The translations under genes were made by a program, and so were the position numbers. A stretch of 64,000 nucleotides of DNA from Thiotrichaceae bacterium (GTDB lineage Bacteria; Pseudomonadota; Gammaproteobacteria; Beggiatoales; Beggiatoaceae): positions 32,172 through 96,171 of the forward strand of contig JALXAQ010000253.1 in NCBI GenBank assembly GCA_026991885.1. The letters run 5' to 3'. The notes under the pieces were generated by a model that did no database searches, had not been told where the DNA came from, and was given only the letters and a program-made list of their open reading frames with translations. How positions within the stretch are numbered: the first letter of the stretch is position 1; every line of letters begins with the position of its first letter. This document shows, piece by piece, positions 17,683 to 27,084 of the stretch.

Positions 17683-18707
17683 CAGTTTTGCACCCAATAA
17701 ATTTCTGCCCCTGCTCGCAAGGGCACCACTTTTTCTTTGCCAAATTCAAAATGCTTTGGCATTTGCCAAGCGCGTTTTTCCAATGTAATTGTCTTCGTAT
17801 TACGTGGCAACCGGTAAAAATCCGCACCATAAAAACTGGCAAAACCCTCTAATTTGTCCAGCGCTTGTACTTGTTCAAAGGCTTCAGCATATAAAGCAAG
17901 TGCTGCCGGAGCACTGTATATCCCCGCACAACCACAAGCCGTTTCTTTAGCAGATATTGCATGAGGGGCACTGTCTGTGCCTAAGAAAAACTTAGGATTG
18001 CCGCTCGTCGCCGCTTCTAATAAAGCTTGGCGATGCTTTTCACGTTTGAGCACGGGTAAACAATAATGATGGGGACGAATTCCACCTTGAAAGAGTTCAT
18101 TGCGATTCATTAATAAATGATGCGGCGTGATCGTTGCGTATAAATTATTTTTATTTTTTTTAACATACTCTACTGCGTCTTGGGTAGTAATATGTTCTAA
18201 CACCACCCTGAGAGAAGGAAAATTTTCCAACAAAGGCTCAAGTACTTTTTCGATAAAAACTTTTTCACGATCAAAAACATCTACATTCACATCCGTCACT
18301 TCGCCATGTATCAGTAAAGGAATATCATGAATTTGCATGGCTTCAAGTACCCGCCACACACGATGCCAATCAGTCACGCCACTATCTGAGTGAGTGGTTG
18401 CGCCTGCGGGATAATATTTAACAGCCATCACATTGGAATTCTCTTTTAATTTAGAGATTTCTGCCACCGGCGTATTGTCAGTCAAATAAAGCGTCATCAA
18501 AGGATTAAAGTCGCATGGCAAGGCGGCAATAATCCGATCACGATAGGCGAGTGCTTGCTCTACCGTTGTAATAGGCGGTTTTAAATTAGGCATCACGATG
18601 GCGCGAGCAAAGCAGTGTGCTGTCGCTGCAACTATCGAAGCCATATTAGCACCATCGCGTAAATGTAGATGCCAATCATCAGGTTGAATTAAAGTAAAAC
18701 GCTGCAT
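17682..18707 (-). CDS. pyrC: Dihydroorotase
   Basis: Zinc amidohydrolase catalysing the third step of pyrimidine synthesis. The 341-aa protein is the PyrC type found in E. coli. Metal ligands are visible as HLHLRDG (His13, His15), the carboxylated lysine as VMAVKYYPAGATT (Lys97), and later LLIHGEV, VLEHITT and FLGTDSAPHA with the catalytic Asp. The start is directly preceded by ACTGATAACTGATAAC on the coding strand, a motif also seen before serS. It is co-transcribed with rnt and divergent from the DAHP synthase. Confidence 0.95.
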   Translation of the reverse strand: MQRFTLIQPDDWHLHLRDGANMASIVAATAHCFARAIVMPNLKPPITTVEQALAYRDRIIAALPCDFNPLMTLYLTDNTPVAEISKLKENSNVMAVKYYPAGATTHSDSGVTDWHRVWRVLEAMQIHDIPLLIHGEVTDVNVDVFDREKVFIEKVLEPLLENFPSLRVVLEHITTQDAVEYVKKNKNNLYATITPHHLLMNRNELFQGGIRPHHYCLPVLKREKHRQALLEAATSGNPKFFLGTDSAPHAISAKETACGCAGIYSAPAALALYAEAFEQVQALDKLEGFASFYGADFYRLPRNTKTITLEKRAWQMPKHFEFGKEKVVPLRAGAEIYWVQN

Positions 18708-18729
18708 GTTATCAGTTATCAGTATATAC

Positions 18730-18752
18730 GGAATCCAAGATTTATCTTGGAC
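18730..18752. repeat. Dispersed palindrome copy
   Basis: A copy of the TCCAAGATTTATCTTGGA family with GGAATCC at the left end, placed between the divergent pyrC and DAHP synthase genes, where the promoters of both must lie. Confidence 0.85.
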
Positions 18753-18828
18753 GAGCGGCTTGCTTTTCGCGTAAAAAGCCCCAGAGTGTGGGAAATTTTA
18801 GCGTGAGACAGGAAAAATCAACAAAACA

Positions 18829-19932
18829 ATGATAGTCATACTTGAGCCATCGATCCAAAAGAACAATTACCACAACCTCATGGCATATCTCGATAATTTG
18901 CCAAACATCTCTCAGCGTATTCATGAAGTAAAAGGCACTCAACAAACCCTCACAGAAATTTACTTAATCGGAGATACCGCCTCAATACTCAAAGAAAACA
19001 TTGAAACCATCCCGGGTGTAGAACGAGTCGTGCGAGTGTCGCAACCCTATCGTATTTTAGGCCGCCACGCGCCAAATGACAATCGCAGTTCAAGTTTTGA
19101 ATATAATGGCGTCACATTCAGTCAAGATAATCTACATGTCTTTGCGGGATTATGTGCAGTAGATACTCCAGAGCATGTCGAAATGATGATGAAAGCGCTG
19201 CAAGACAATGGGCAAGTGTGTACTCGCATGGGGGCTTATAAACCGCGTACAAGTCCCTATTCTTTCCAAGGACATGGTAAAAGCTGCTTAAATTATGTAT
19301 TTGAATTAGCCGGAAAATATGGCATTAAAGTCATTGCCATGGAAATCACCCATGAAATACATATTCAAGAAATTAGTGAAGCACTAGCACAAACGGGACA
19401 CCCAACGGGTGTGATGTTACAAATTGGGACACGCAATACCCAAAATTTTGAACTGCTCAAAAGCGTTGGCAAACAACAACAATTCCCAATCTTATTGAAA
19501 CGTGGATTTGGTATCACCTTAGAAGAATCTTTGAATGCGGCAGAATATCTCGCCAGTGAGGGAAATCATAAAGTCGTGTTTGCACTGCGTGGCATGAAAA
19601 CCCATTCGGGCGCTCCTCACCGTAATTTAGTTGATTTTGCTCATGTACCCGTGGTTAAACGTTTAACTCGTATGCCGGTTTGCATTGATCCTTCACACTC
19701 CGTCGGCAATCGTGCTAGAACGCCTGATGGTTTGCTTGAAGTTCAACATGCAACGGCACAAGGAGTGATTGCGGGTGCTAATATGATATTGGTGGACTTT
19801 CATCCACATCCCGAAAAGGCGCTGGTTGATGGTCCACAAGCATTGTTACTTGAGGAATTACCCGCCTTTCTAAAAGATGTCCAAATTGCTCGCGAGGCTT
19901 ATGAGAAACGTGTTTCTCTTGCGGCTCATTAG
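18829..19932 (+). CDS. aroF: 3-Deoxy-7-phosphoheptulonate (DAHP) synthase, type I-beta
   Basis: First enzyme of the shikimate pathway, condensing phosphoenolpyruvate with erythrose 4-phosphate. Residues 1-70 form a ferredoxin/ACT-like regulatory domain. The catalytic barrel follows with FAGLCAVDT, MGAYKPRTSPYSFQG, GTRNTQNFELLKSVG, ILLKRGFG and CIDPSHSVGNR, plus the C-terminal metal ligand in VDFHPHPEKALVDGPQAL. The Iβ class is more related to KDO8P synthase than to the E. coli isoenzymes. The symbol is given by function; the family has several names. A miniature repeat element begins two bases after the stop. Confidence 0.92.
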   Translation: MIVILEPSIQKNNYHNLMAYLDNLPNISQRIHEVKGTQQTLTEIYLIGDTASILKENIETIPGVERVVRVSQPYRILGRHAPNDNRSSSFEYNGVTFSQDNLHVFAGLCAVDTPEHVEMMMKALQDNGQVCTRMGAYKPRTSPYSFQGHGKSCLNYVFELAGKYGIKVIAMEITHEIHIQEISEALAQTGHPTGVMLQIGTRNTQNFELLKSVGKQQQFPILLKRGFGITLEESLNAAEYLASEGNHKVVFALRGMKTHSGAPHRNLVDFAHVPVVKRLTRMPVCIDPSHSVGNRARTPDGLLEVQHATAQGVIAGANMILVDFHPHPEKALVDGPQALLLEELPAFLKDVQIAREAYEKRVSLAAH

Positions 19933-19934
19933 AG

Positions 19935-20070
19935 TTGTCCGTCAATAAAAAATCAAATCATCAAAACCAGACCTGGCAGGTTGAAAAGAAAACCTGCCAG
20001 GTCAAAAACACTGCGACGGGTTTTGATTTTGACCTGGCAGGTTTGGGTTTAACCTGCCAGGTCTGGTTTT
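19935..20070. mobile_element. Miniature inverted-repeat element, copy 1 (one end lost)
   Basis: It begins TTGTCCGTCAATAAAAA and contains two 13-16 bp hairpins built on GACCTGGCAGGTT/AACCTGCCAGGTC, with loops GAAAAGAA and TGGGTTT. The copy at 22456-22618 is the same element in reverse orientation. In the reverse copy both ends carry the TTGTCCGT terminal repeat. Here the right end is replaced after 20070. No coding capacity; it lies two bases after the DAHP synthase stop. Confidence 0.8.
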
Positions 20071-20111
20071 AAGCTTAATCCACCCTACATATATTTAAGT
20101 CCAGCCCTCAC

Positions 20112-22418
20112 TTAAGTATAAGCATGGCGCCCTTCTGCATGATAACCGGAGTTATCGTAATAAGCCGACGTCTTTTTAGTATCGACAAAATTTAAAACAA
20201 TATTCCGCACGGGGACATTGACTTGACGCAAGCGTTTAATACCATCAAGCACGACTTTATAAGGTGTCACATTTGCCTTAACCACATAGATTACTTCTGT
20301 CGCAAATTTCGCCACCACCAAGGTATCACTGACTAGCATGACTGGGGGCGTATCAATGATAATATATTGATATTCTTGATATAAATCCTCTAAAAGCACT
20401 TTAAACCGCTCCGATGAAAACAACTCTAAGGGGTTAGGCGGTATTTCTCCACAAGGAATAATATCAACACTTTCATTTTCAGCGGTGTGATGAATACACT
20501 CATCAAGCGGTAAGCGCCCTGCCACGAGTTCAGATAAACCAGGAGCGGGGGGATTTGTACGCCATCCTAATTTTTTGACCAAAGTGGGCCGACGCATATC
20601 CGCTTCAATTAACAAAGTTTTTCCCATTTGGCCGAGTGCAAAGGCTTGGTTGATCGAAACCGTTGACTTTCCTTCACCGGCAACAGAAGAGGTAACAATT
20701 AACACTTTCTGGGGGTTGTCGAGCCCTGTTAACATAATGCCAGTACTGATACTGCGAACCGATTCGGCAAATTGAGATTGTGGTTTCCTCAAAAACACCA
20801 AATAGGGATTTTCCTCTTTCTTGCTGATTTTCATTTTCGGCAAGATGCCTAAGAGAGGCAGACCTAATTTTTGTTCAACATCTTCACTCGTCTTTATCGT
20901 GTTATCAAGAAATTCGATGAAAAACACAAATAGGGTCGAGAATAAAAAACCTAATACTAAACCCATGATCACATTGATTTTCTTGTTGGGTTTAAAAGGT
21001 GCGATGGGCACTAATGCCGGTTCGACTACTCGTCCAACCGTTGATTGCAATTCTTGTAGATCTTGCGAAGCATTGGTTTCCTTAAAGCGAGTCAGAAACA
21101 TGTTATACAGTTGACGGTTAACCTCAACATCTCTTTCCAGTCTTTTCAATTCAAATTCTTTTTTATTAAGCGTTTGAATTTCCGATTTTTTTGACTTTAA
21201 ACTTTCTTCAAGATTTTTGACTTTGGCAACCGCCATGTCATATTCTTTGATAATCCCATCAATCACCAGCTGAGTTTGTGTCTTCTTATTAGCAATAGCC
21301 GCTTCCAGTTCCGCATTGGCGGCACGAATCTGAGGATGTTTTTGCCCATAACGCTCTTTCAGTTCAGAAACTTTTCTTCTGGCAGCCAGTTCTGCTTGTT
21401 TCATACTTTGTACCAGCGGATTATTAAGAATGGCTGGAATAGACTCAAAATTGCTGGTTCCAGCTTGGAGTGCTCGTACTTGCTTGTAGACTCGTTTTTT
21501 GTTGGCAAGTTGCAAGCGGGCGTTGAGCAAATTGGTAGCCGTTTCTTCTAGCTCTCTGACTGTCACACTTTTGATACCCGTGACATTGACAAGATTTTCT
21601 TTTTCCATATAGGCTTGCATATTTTTCTCAGATTTTTCCAAAACTTGGCGTAAATTCTCTAAACGTTCTGTCAACCATTTAGCGGCTTTATCGGTCATTT
21701 CCAGTTTGGTGTCCAGATCGTATTTGATATAGATCTCTGCCAAGGCATTGGGAATTAGGGCGGTCAATTCGCGATCTGGAGATTCAAAGCTAATCTCCAC
21801 TAATTGAGTTTTAATCACAGGGTTGATACTTAAACCTGCCATAACGGCATTAACGACAGCCCGCTTTTGCTTTTCGTCCGACGTTTCTATGGGGTCGGCG
21901 GTGCTCTCGGTGGTGGGCTTTTTAGATGGCAACCAGCCACTGGGGAGCCATCGAGACCAATCAAATCCTTGTCGCTGGCTTGCTGGCTCAAATGCAGGGT
22001 GATCGACTAACTTGAGTTGTTCGACCAGTTTCACCGCTAAAATCCGAGATTTTAGGATTTCTAGCTGAGTGTAGAAATACTCCTTGTTGGCTGAAGTGCT
22101 GCCAGCAATATCTTGAATAGATATAATCTTAGCCTTGTCAAATTCGATCAGCATGCGAGCAGTAGAGCTATAGGTAGGCTTTAAGCTGTCACTATAGAAA
22201 CCTGTCAATATCCCGACCAATAAGCTTAGCCCTATCAGCTTCCACTTATATTTTTTGAAGGTATGCCAGTAAGCGAGTAGTTCAGCAACCTTATCTTCAT
22301 CTTGGGCTATGTCGACAGAATCTCCTGCCATTTCTTTTTCTGTAGGGATAATAAAAACTCTACTCCCTTCGGAAATCGTCATTTGTCCGCCTAATTCTTT
22401 GACTTCTTCTTTATTCAT
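20112..22418 (-). CDS. wzc: Wzc-type polysaccharide co-polymerase / tyrosine autokinase
   Basis: Inner-membrane protein controlling chain length and export of exopolysaccharide. The 768-aa protein has an N-terminal Wzz domain with one helix near residues 53-70. A long periplasmic coiled coil follows, about 240-440, with the GNVR-type segment, and a second helix is at about 480-500 (NVIMGLVLGFLFSTLFVFFI). The C-terminal BY-kinase has Walker A SSVAGEGKSTVS near 573-584, LLIEADMRRPTL, and the Walker B-type IIIDTPPVM. A tyrosine-containing tail (YYDNSGYHAEGRHAYT) is the expected autophosphorylation cluster. It is transcribed away from the sugar genes and flanked by inverted miniature elements. 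The outer-membrane Wza and phosphatase Wzb are not in the window. Confidence 0.93.
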   Translation of the reverse strand: MNKEEVKELGGQMTISEGSRVFIIPTEKEMAGDSVDIAQDEDKVAELLAYWHTFKKYKWKLIGLSLLVGILTGFYSDSLKPTYSSTARMLIEFDKAKIISIQDIAGSTSANKEYFYTQLEILKSRILAVKLVEQLKLVDHPAFEPASQRQGFDWSRWLPSGWLPSKKPTTESTADPIETSDEKQKRAVVNAVMAGLSINPVIKTQLVEISFESPDRELTALIPNALAEIYIKYDLDTKLEMTDKAAKWLTERLENLRQVLEKSEKNMQAYMEKENLVNVTGIKSVTVRELEETATNLLNARLQLANKKRVYKQVRALQAGTSNFESIPAILNNPLVQSMKQAELAARRKVSELKERYGQKHPQIRAANAELEAAIANKKTQTQLVIDGIIKEYDMAVAKVKNLEESLKSKKSEIQTLNKKEFELKRLERDVEVNRQLYNMFLTRFKETNASQDLQELQSTVGRVVEPALVPIAPFKPNKKINVIMGLVLGFLFSTLFVFFIEFLDNTIKTSEDVEQKLGLPLLGILPKMKISKKEENPYLVFLRKPQSQFAESVRSISTGIMLTGLDNPQKVLIVTSSVAGEGKSTVSINQAFALGQMGKTLLIEADMRRPTLVKKLGWRTNPPAPGLSELVAGRLPLDECIHHTAENESVDIIPCGEIPPNPLELFSSERFKVLLEDLYQEYQYIIIDTPPVMLVSDTLVVAKFATEVIYVVKANVTPYKVVLDGIKRLRQVNVPVRNIVLNFVDTKKTSAYYDNSGYHAEGRHAYT

Positions 22419-22455
22419 TTTTTCCTCAAAAGCGAATTAATTAAACACAATAGAC

Positions 22456-22618
22456 TTGTCCGTCAATAAAAAGTCAAAACCAGACCTGGCAGGTTAAACC
22501 CAAACCTGCCAGGTCAAAATCCGAACTCACTTGTGACTTTGACCTGGCAGGTTTTCTTTTCAACCTGCCAGGTCTGGTTTTGATTTTGACTTGATTTTGA
22601 CTTTTTATTTACGGACAA
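22456..22618. mobile_element. Miniature inverted-repeat element, copy 2 (complete)
   Basis: 163 bp bounded by TTGTCCGTCAATAAAAA at the left and TTTTTATTTACGGACAA at the right. Inside are two hairpins on GACCTGGCAGGTT/AACCTGCCAGGTC, with loops that are the reverse complements of those in copy 1. It is therefore an inverted copy of the element at 19935-20070. It lies 38 bases upstream of the wzc start and could influence its promoter. Confidence 0.82.
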
Positions 22619-22826
22619 CTCTAATAAATAAGCCTATAAAAAAAATCTATTGACAAGATTGAATAATTTTTTGTCTTGCCCCATCGTTTTAATATAAAAA
22701 AAATATTATTTTCATAAGTTTAAAATAAACTTCTGATGTAGTTTCTAAAAAAACGATTGAAAATAATATCTCAATCAAGCTAAAATGACAAACGGTTTGC
22801 AAGTGTCATGCCTGCGACTTCAGTGT

Positions 22827-22935
22827 TAGTACCTTGTCAACTTTGTTTTGACTGGTGTAGGGTGCGTCCTACGCACCTTTTTCGCGTCATGGTGCGTGGG
22901 ACGCACCCTACAAAAGAAGATTGACAAAGTACTAG
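22827..22935. repeat. Nested inverted-repeat element
   Basis: The outer arms are TAGTACCTTGTCAA (22827-22840) and TTGACAAAGTACTA (22921-22934), 13 of 14 pairs. The inner arms at 22857-22877 and 22891-22911 are 21 bases each with one mismatch (GTAGGGTGCGTCC...), around a 13-base loop. Part of the inner arm recurs at 5444-5457. It is non-coding and lies in the 624-bp gap between wzc and the epimerase gene; the rest of that gap is AT-rich with no gene seen. Confidence 0.8.
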
Positions 22936-23042
22936 GTGTCTAGTTTATCAGGTGAAACTAACCGTTTGTCAATTGTCCGATAGCTTAGAGGCGATTCTGT
23001 TATATTCTGGACGCCCTAGCAAAAACTAAAGAGAAAATAAAA

Positions 23043-24053
23043 ATGAAAATACTTGTTACAGGTGCCGCCGGTTTCATCGGTTTTCACTTGTCTAAACGCC
23101 TTTTAGCGCGTGGTGATGAGGTCGTTGGTCTTGATAATCTCAATGATTATTATGATGTGAACCTCAAAAAAGCACGTTTGTCCCAATTAGAAGAGCAAGC
23201 TAATTTCCATTTGATTAAAATGGAATTGGCGGATCGTGAAGGCGTGGCACAATTGTTTGCGCGTGAAAATATCCAAAGAGTCGTGAATTTAGCCGCCCAA
23301 GCGGGGGTGCGTTATTCTATTGAAAATCCCCACGCTTATGTGGATAGCAATATTGTCGGATTTGTAAATCTCCTTGAGGGTTGTCGCCATAATGCTGTTG
23401 AGCATTTGGTTTTTGCGTCCTCTAGTTCGGTGTATGGGTTGAACACTCAATTGCCTTTCTCCGTTCATCATAATGTCGATCATCCAATTTCATTGTATGC
23501 AGCCACCAAAAAGGCTAATGAATTGATGGCACATACTTATGCCCACCTTTACAATCTGCCTACCACTGGGCTGCGTTTTTTCACCGTTTATGGTCCGTGG
23601 GGACGGCCTGATATGGCTTTGTTCAAATTTACCAAGGGCATTCTTGAGGGTCAGCCAATTGATGTTTATAATCGCGGCCAGATGATGCGTGATTTTACCT
23701 ATATTGATGATATTGTTGAAGGTGTGATAAGAGTGCTAGACAAAATCCCTGAAGGGAACTCAGCCTGGTCTGGTGATGCGCCTGATCCGAGTGCCAGTCG
23801 GGCACCGTATAAGCTTTACAACATTGGCAATAATAATCCTGTTGAATTGATGCAGTATATTGAAACGCTAGAAAAAATGCTAGGCAAAACAGCGAAAAAG
23901 AATTTATTACCCATGCAGGCTGGGGATGTCCAGGCAACCTATGCCGATGTTGATGACTTGGTGCAAGATGTTGGTTTTAAACCAGAAACATTGATTGAAG
24001 ACGGTATAGGGCGTTTTGTTGAGTGGTATAAGCATTATTATGCTGTTCACTAA
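23043..24053 (+). CDS. UDP-glucuronate 4-epimerase-like protein (CapI type)
   Basis: Extended SDR of 336 aa. The N-terminus [36 protein letters not shown] and the catalytic Ser-Tyr-Lys (SSSSVYG, then YAATKKANE) match CapI/UDP-glucuronate 4-epimerases, which interconvert UDP-glucuronate and UDP-galacturonate. [17 protein letters not shown] is also characteristic. It opens the plus-strand sugar operon and implies a uronic acid in the polymer. No UDP-glucose dehydrogenase is in the window, so UDP-glucuronate would come from elsewhere. Confidence 0.9.
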   Translation: MKILVTGAAGFIGFHLSKRLLARGDEVVGLDNLNDYYDVNLKKARLSQLEEQANFHLIKMELADREGVAQLFARENIQRVVNLAAQAGVRYSIENPHAYVDSNIVGFVNLLEGCRHNAVEHLVFASSSSVYGLNTQLPFSVHHNVDHPISLYAATKKANELMAHTYAHLYNLPTTGLRFFTVYGPWGRPDMALFKFTKGILEGQPIDVYNRGQMMRDFTYIDDIVEGVIRVLDKIPEGNSAWSGDAPDPSASRAPYKLYNIGNNNPVELMQYIETLEKMLGKTAKKNLLPMQAGDVQATYADVDDLVQDVGFKPETLIEDGIGRFVEWYKHYYAVH

Positions 24054-24064
24054 TTATCCTTGCA

Positions 24065-24087
24065 GGAGTCCAAGATTTATCTTGGAC
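24065..24087. repeat. Dispersed palindrome copy
   Basis: A perfect TCCAAGATTTATCTTGGA copy followed by GCTTTTTTT. In this position, after the epimerase gene, the hairpin plus T-run could act as a weak intrinsic terminator. The motif CTGATAACTAAC follows before the next ATG. Confidence 0.88.
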
Positions 24088-24120
24088 GCTTTTTTTCTGA
24101 AAAACTGATAACTAACTAAA

Positions 24121-25395
24121 ATGAAACTCAATGATCTCAAAATTGGTATTGTCGGATTAGGCTACGTTGGCCTACCGCTAGCGGTTGAATTTGGTAAACA
24201 TTATTCGACCATGGGTTTTGATCTCAAAGCCGAACGAATTGCAGAACTCAAAGCAGGGCAAGATAGCACTCGTGAAGTGTCGCCAGAAGGCTTAAAAGAG
24301 GCTCAATATCTTAACTATACAAATAGTCCTCAGGAGTTGGCGGAATGCAATTTTTATATTATTGCCGTCCCCACACCACTGGATGAGCATAAAGCCCCTG
24401 ATTTGAGGGTGCTTGAAAAAGCCAGTGAAATGGTAGGTCAAATATTAAGTCATGATGATATAGTGGTTTATGAATCCACGGTGTATCCGGGTGCCACTGA
24501 AGAAGTTTGTATTCCTATTTTAGAACGTGAATCTCATTTAAAGTTTAATGAGGATTTTTTTGTGGGTTATAGCCCAGAACGCATTAATCCGGGGGATAAG
24601 GCACATCGCTTAACTAATATTGTTAAAGTCACTTCGGGTTCCACGCCGCAAGTGGCGGATTTTATCGATCAAGTTTATGGGAGTATTATTTCCGCTGGCA
24701 CGCATAAAGCCAGCAGTATTCGTGTGGCAGAGGCTGCTAAGGTTATTGAAAACACGCAGCGAGATGTTAATATTGCCTTGATCAATGAACTGGCACTGAT
24801 CTTTCAACGGCTCGGCATTGATACGCTTGAAGTGTTAGAGGCAGCGGGTAGCAAGTGGAATTTTCTACCTTTCCGCCCGGGACTGGTTGGGGGGCATTGC
24901 ATTGGTGTTGATCCTTATTATTTGACCCAAAAGGCTAAGGATGTTGGTTATCATCCAGAAATGATTTTGGCGGGTCGTCGAATCAATGACGAAATGGGAA
25001 TTTATATTGCATCGACTGTTGTCAAGCGCCTGATAGAAAAGCGTATTCAAGTCGATGATGCCAATATTTTGATCATGGGATTCACTTTCAAGGAAAATTG
25101 TCCTGATCTTCGTAATACCCGTGTGATAGATATTGTCCATGAACTTCAGGGTTATGGGGCGAATATCTCTATTTATGATCCTTGGGTGGATGTAGAGGAA
25201 GCAAAAAAAGAGTATGACATAGAATTAGTACAACATTTAAATAATAATCAATACGATGCGATTATTCTGGCAGTGGCTCATAAACAGTTTGAGGAATTGG
25301 GTGCTGAGGGTATTCGCGCCTTAGCTAAGCGACATTCGGTTATCTACGATATTAAATCTATCTTGCCGGTTGATGCGGTGGATGGGCGGCTCTAA
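24121..25395 (+). CDS. UDP-N-acetylglucosamine/galactosamine 6-dehydrogenase (TviB/WbpA family)
   Basis: Nucleotide-sugar dehydrogenase of 424 aa that oxidises C6 of a UDP-N-acetylhexosamine to the uronic acid. NAD site [17 protein letters not shown] is at about 9-25. [13 protein letters not shown], the [10 protein letters not shown] segment and the active-site Cys260 in [15 protein letters not shown] are clear. The sequence is closer to Vi-antigen TviB and WbpA/WbpO than to UDP-glucose dehydrogenase. It starts the wbpA-wbpB-wbpD-wbpE-like series that continues to 29594. Confidence 0.9.
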   Translation: MKLNDLKIGIVGLGYVGLPLAVEFGKHYSTMGFDLKAERIAELKAGQDSTREVSPEGLKEAQYLNYTNSPQELAECNFYIIAVPTPLDEHKAPDLRVLEKASEMVGQILSHDDIVVYESTVYPGATEEVCIPILERESHLKFNEDFFVGYSPERINPGDKAHRLTNIVKVTSGSTPQVADFIDQVYGSIISAGTHKASSIRVAEAAKVIENTQRDVNIALINELALIFQRLGIDTLEVLEAAGSKWNFLPFRPGLVGGHCIGVDPYYLTQKAKDVGYHPEMILAGRRINDEMGIYIASTVVKRLIEKRIQVDDANILIMGFTFKENCPDLRNTRVIDIVHELQGYGANISIYDPWVDVEEAKKEYDIELVQHLNNNQYDAIILAVAHKQFEELGAEGIRALAKRHSVIYDIKSILPVDAVDGRL

Positions 25396-25442
25396 CAACT
25401 AAACCGTGCAAGGTAGATACGCCTTGCACTCCAAAAAACATT

Positions 25443-26486
25443 ATGATTAAAAACAGAAAAATCAAAATAGCGGTCATCGGTTGTGGTCGAATTTCTTTAA
25501 ATCACTTTAAAGCGATTAAACAACATGACAACAGTTTAGAACTCGTTGCGGTTTGTGATAATAATCCCTTAGCATTAGAAAAAGCGACCTCGGAAACGGG
25601 TGTGGCTGGCTATTCCCAGCTCAAAACGCTGCTTGAAAACACGGAATGTGATCTAGCCGCTATTTGTACTCCCAGTGGTATTCATGCCCAACAAGTGATC
25701 GAATGTGCCCAGGCAGGTTGTCATCTGATGACAGAAAAACCGATGGCTACCCGTTGGAAAGATGGTTTACAAATGGTCAAAGCCTGTGATAAGGCGGGTG
25801 TTCATTTGTTTGTCGTCAAACAAAATCGCCGCAATGCGACCATTCAACTCCTGAAAAAGGCTATTGATAAAGATCGCTTTGGCCGAATTTACATGGTACA
25901 TATCAATGTCTTCTGGACACGCCCACAAGCCTATTATGATAGTGCCAAATGGCGTGGCACTTGGGAATTTGACGGTGGTGCCTTAATGAACCAAGCGAGC
26001 CATTATGTGGATTTGCTAGATTGGTTGATTGGTCCGCTAGAAAGCGTACAAGCGATGACTGGCACCTTAGCACGCCATATTGAGGTGGAAGATACGGCGG
26101 TGATGAATGTCCGTTGGCGATCAGGGGCGCTGGGTTCCATGAGTGTCACCATGCTCACTTATCCAAAAAACCTTGAAGGTTCAATCACCATTATTGGCGA
26201 AAAAGGCACAGTCCGTGTGGGCGGCGTTGCGGTGAATGAAATACAGCAGTGGGAATTTGCTGAGCCGGAAGAGGATGATAAAAAAATCCATGAGGCGAGT
26301 TATGAAACGACCTCTGTCTATGGATTTGGTCATCCCTTATATTATGAGAATGTGATTAAAACGTTACGGGGTGAAGCTGAGGCGGAAACGGATGGGCGAG
26401 AAGGCTTACGTTCTTTAGAGTTATTAATTGCCGCTTACCTGTCGGCACGCGATGGGCGTACTGTACCTTTACCATTAGAATATTGA
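25443..26486 (+). CDS. Gfo/Idh/MocA oxidoreductase (WbpB/WlbA-like)
   Basis: A 347-aa NAD-dependent sugar oxidoreductase. The N-terminal Rossmann motif [20 protein letters not shown] is followed by [10 protein letters not shown] with the conserved EKP lysine. The C-terminal domain carries [20 protein letters not shown]. In the diacetamido-uronic acid pathway WbpB oxidises C3 of UDP-GlcNAcA, making the 3-keto sugar for the aminotransferase. Its neighbours, a dehydrogenase, an acetyltransferase and an aminotransferase, support that role. A few other Gfo/Idh reactions cannot be excluded by sequence alone. Confidence 0.87.
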   Translation: MIKNRKIKIAVIGCGRISLNHFKAIKQHDNSLELVAVCDNNPLALEKATSETGVAGYSQLKTLLENTECDLAAICTPSGIHAQQVIECAQAGCHLMTEKPMATRWKDGLQMVKACDKAGVHLFVVKQNRRNATIQLLKKAIDKDRFGRIYMVHINVFWTRPQAYYDSAKWRGTWEFDGGALMNQASHYVDLLDWLIGPLESVQAMTGTLARHIEVEDTAVMNVRWRSGALGSMSVTMLTYPKNLEGSITIIGEKGTVRVGGVAVNEIQQWEFAEPEEDDKKIHEASYETTSVYGFGHPLYYENVIKTLRGEAEAETDGREGLRSLELLIAAYLSARDGRTVPLPLEY

Positions 26487-26496
26487 AAACAACCAA

Positions 26497-27084
26497 ATGG
26501 GAGGCATTTTGAATTATTTTGCTCATGACACAGCCATCATTGATGCTGGCGCCCAAATTGGCACTGACACCCGTATCTGGCATTGGGTGCATATCTGTGC
26601 TGGCGCCTTGATTGGTGAACTTTGTTCACTGGGACAAAACGTTTTTGTTGGCAATAAAGTCATCATTGGTAATAACGTTAAAATTCAGAATAACGTTTCC
26701 GTGTATGACAATGTGACTTTGGAAGATGACGTATTTTGTGGCCCCAGTATGGTTTTTACCAACGTTTATAATCCCCGTTCGGCTGTGTCTCGTAAAGATG
26801 AATATCGAAATACTCTGGTTAAACGTGGTGCCACTTTAGGGGCTAATTGCACGATTGTGTGTGGCAATACCATTGGGCAATATGCCTTTATAGGTGCGGG
26901 TAGCGTTGTCAATCATGATGTGCCCGATTTTGCCCTGATGGTGGGGGTGCCAGCGCGTCAAATTGGCTGGATGAGCCGTTATGGTGAACGCTTAGACTTA
27001 CCCGAAGACGGGGAAACCACTTGCCCACACACGGGTGAACGTTATCAACTCAAAAATGGCCAGTGTTATCTGATAGAGGATTAA
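26497..27084 (+). CDS. UDP-3-amino-uronate N-acetyltransferase-like (WbpD/WlbB family)
   Basis: Left-handed beta-helix acyltransferase of 195 aa with hexapeptide repeats throughout ([56 protein letters not shown]). Family members acetylate the 3-amino group of UDP-GlcNAc3NA to give UDP-GlcNAc3NAcA. The start is uncertain. ATG 26497 lacks a ribosome-binding site. A TTG at 26509 lies 4 bases after GGGAGG and would give the usual family N-terminus ([11 protein letters not shown]). The next gene starts at the base after the stop. Confidence 0.88.
   Translation: MGGILNYFAHDTAIIDAGAQIGTDTRIWHWVHICAGALIGELCSLGQNVFVGNKVIIGNNVKIQNNVSVYDNVTLEDDVFCGPSMVFTNVYNPRSAVSRKDEYRNTLVKRGATLGANCTIVCGNTIGQYAFIGAGSVVNHDVPDFALMVGVPARQIGWMSRYGERLDLPEDGETTCPHTGERYQLKNGQCYLIED

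Noticed and set aside
18742..18945. Small minus-strand frame overlapping the DAHP synthase start
   Set aside because: It overlaps the conserved N-terminal domain of the plus-strand gene and a dispersed palindrome and resembles no known protein.
24065..24087. Calling every palindrome copy a terminator
   Set aside because: Only this copy has a T-run in the right direction for the upstream gene; several copies are followed by A-runs or lie in promoter regions.
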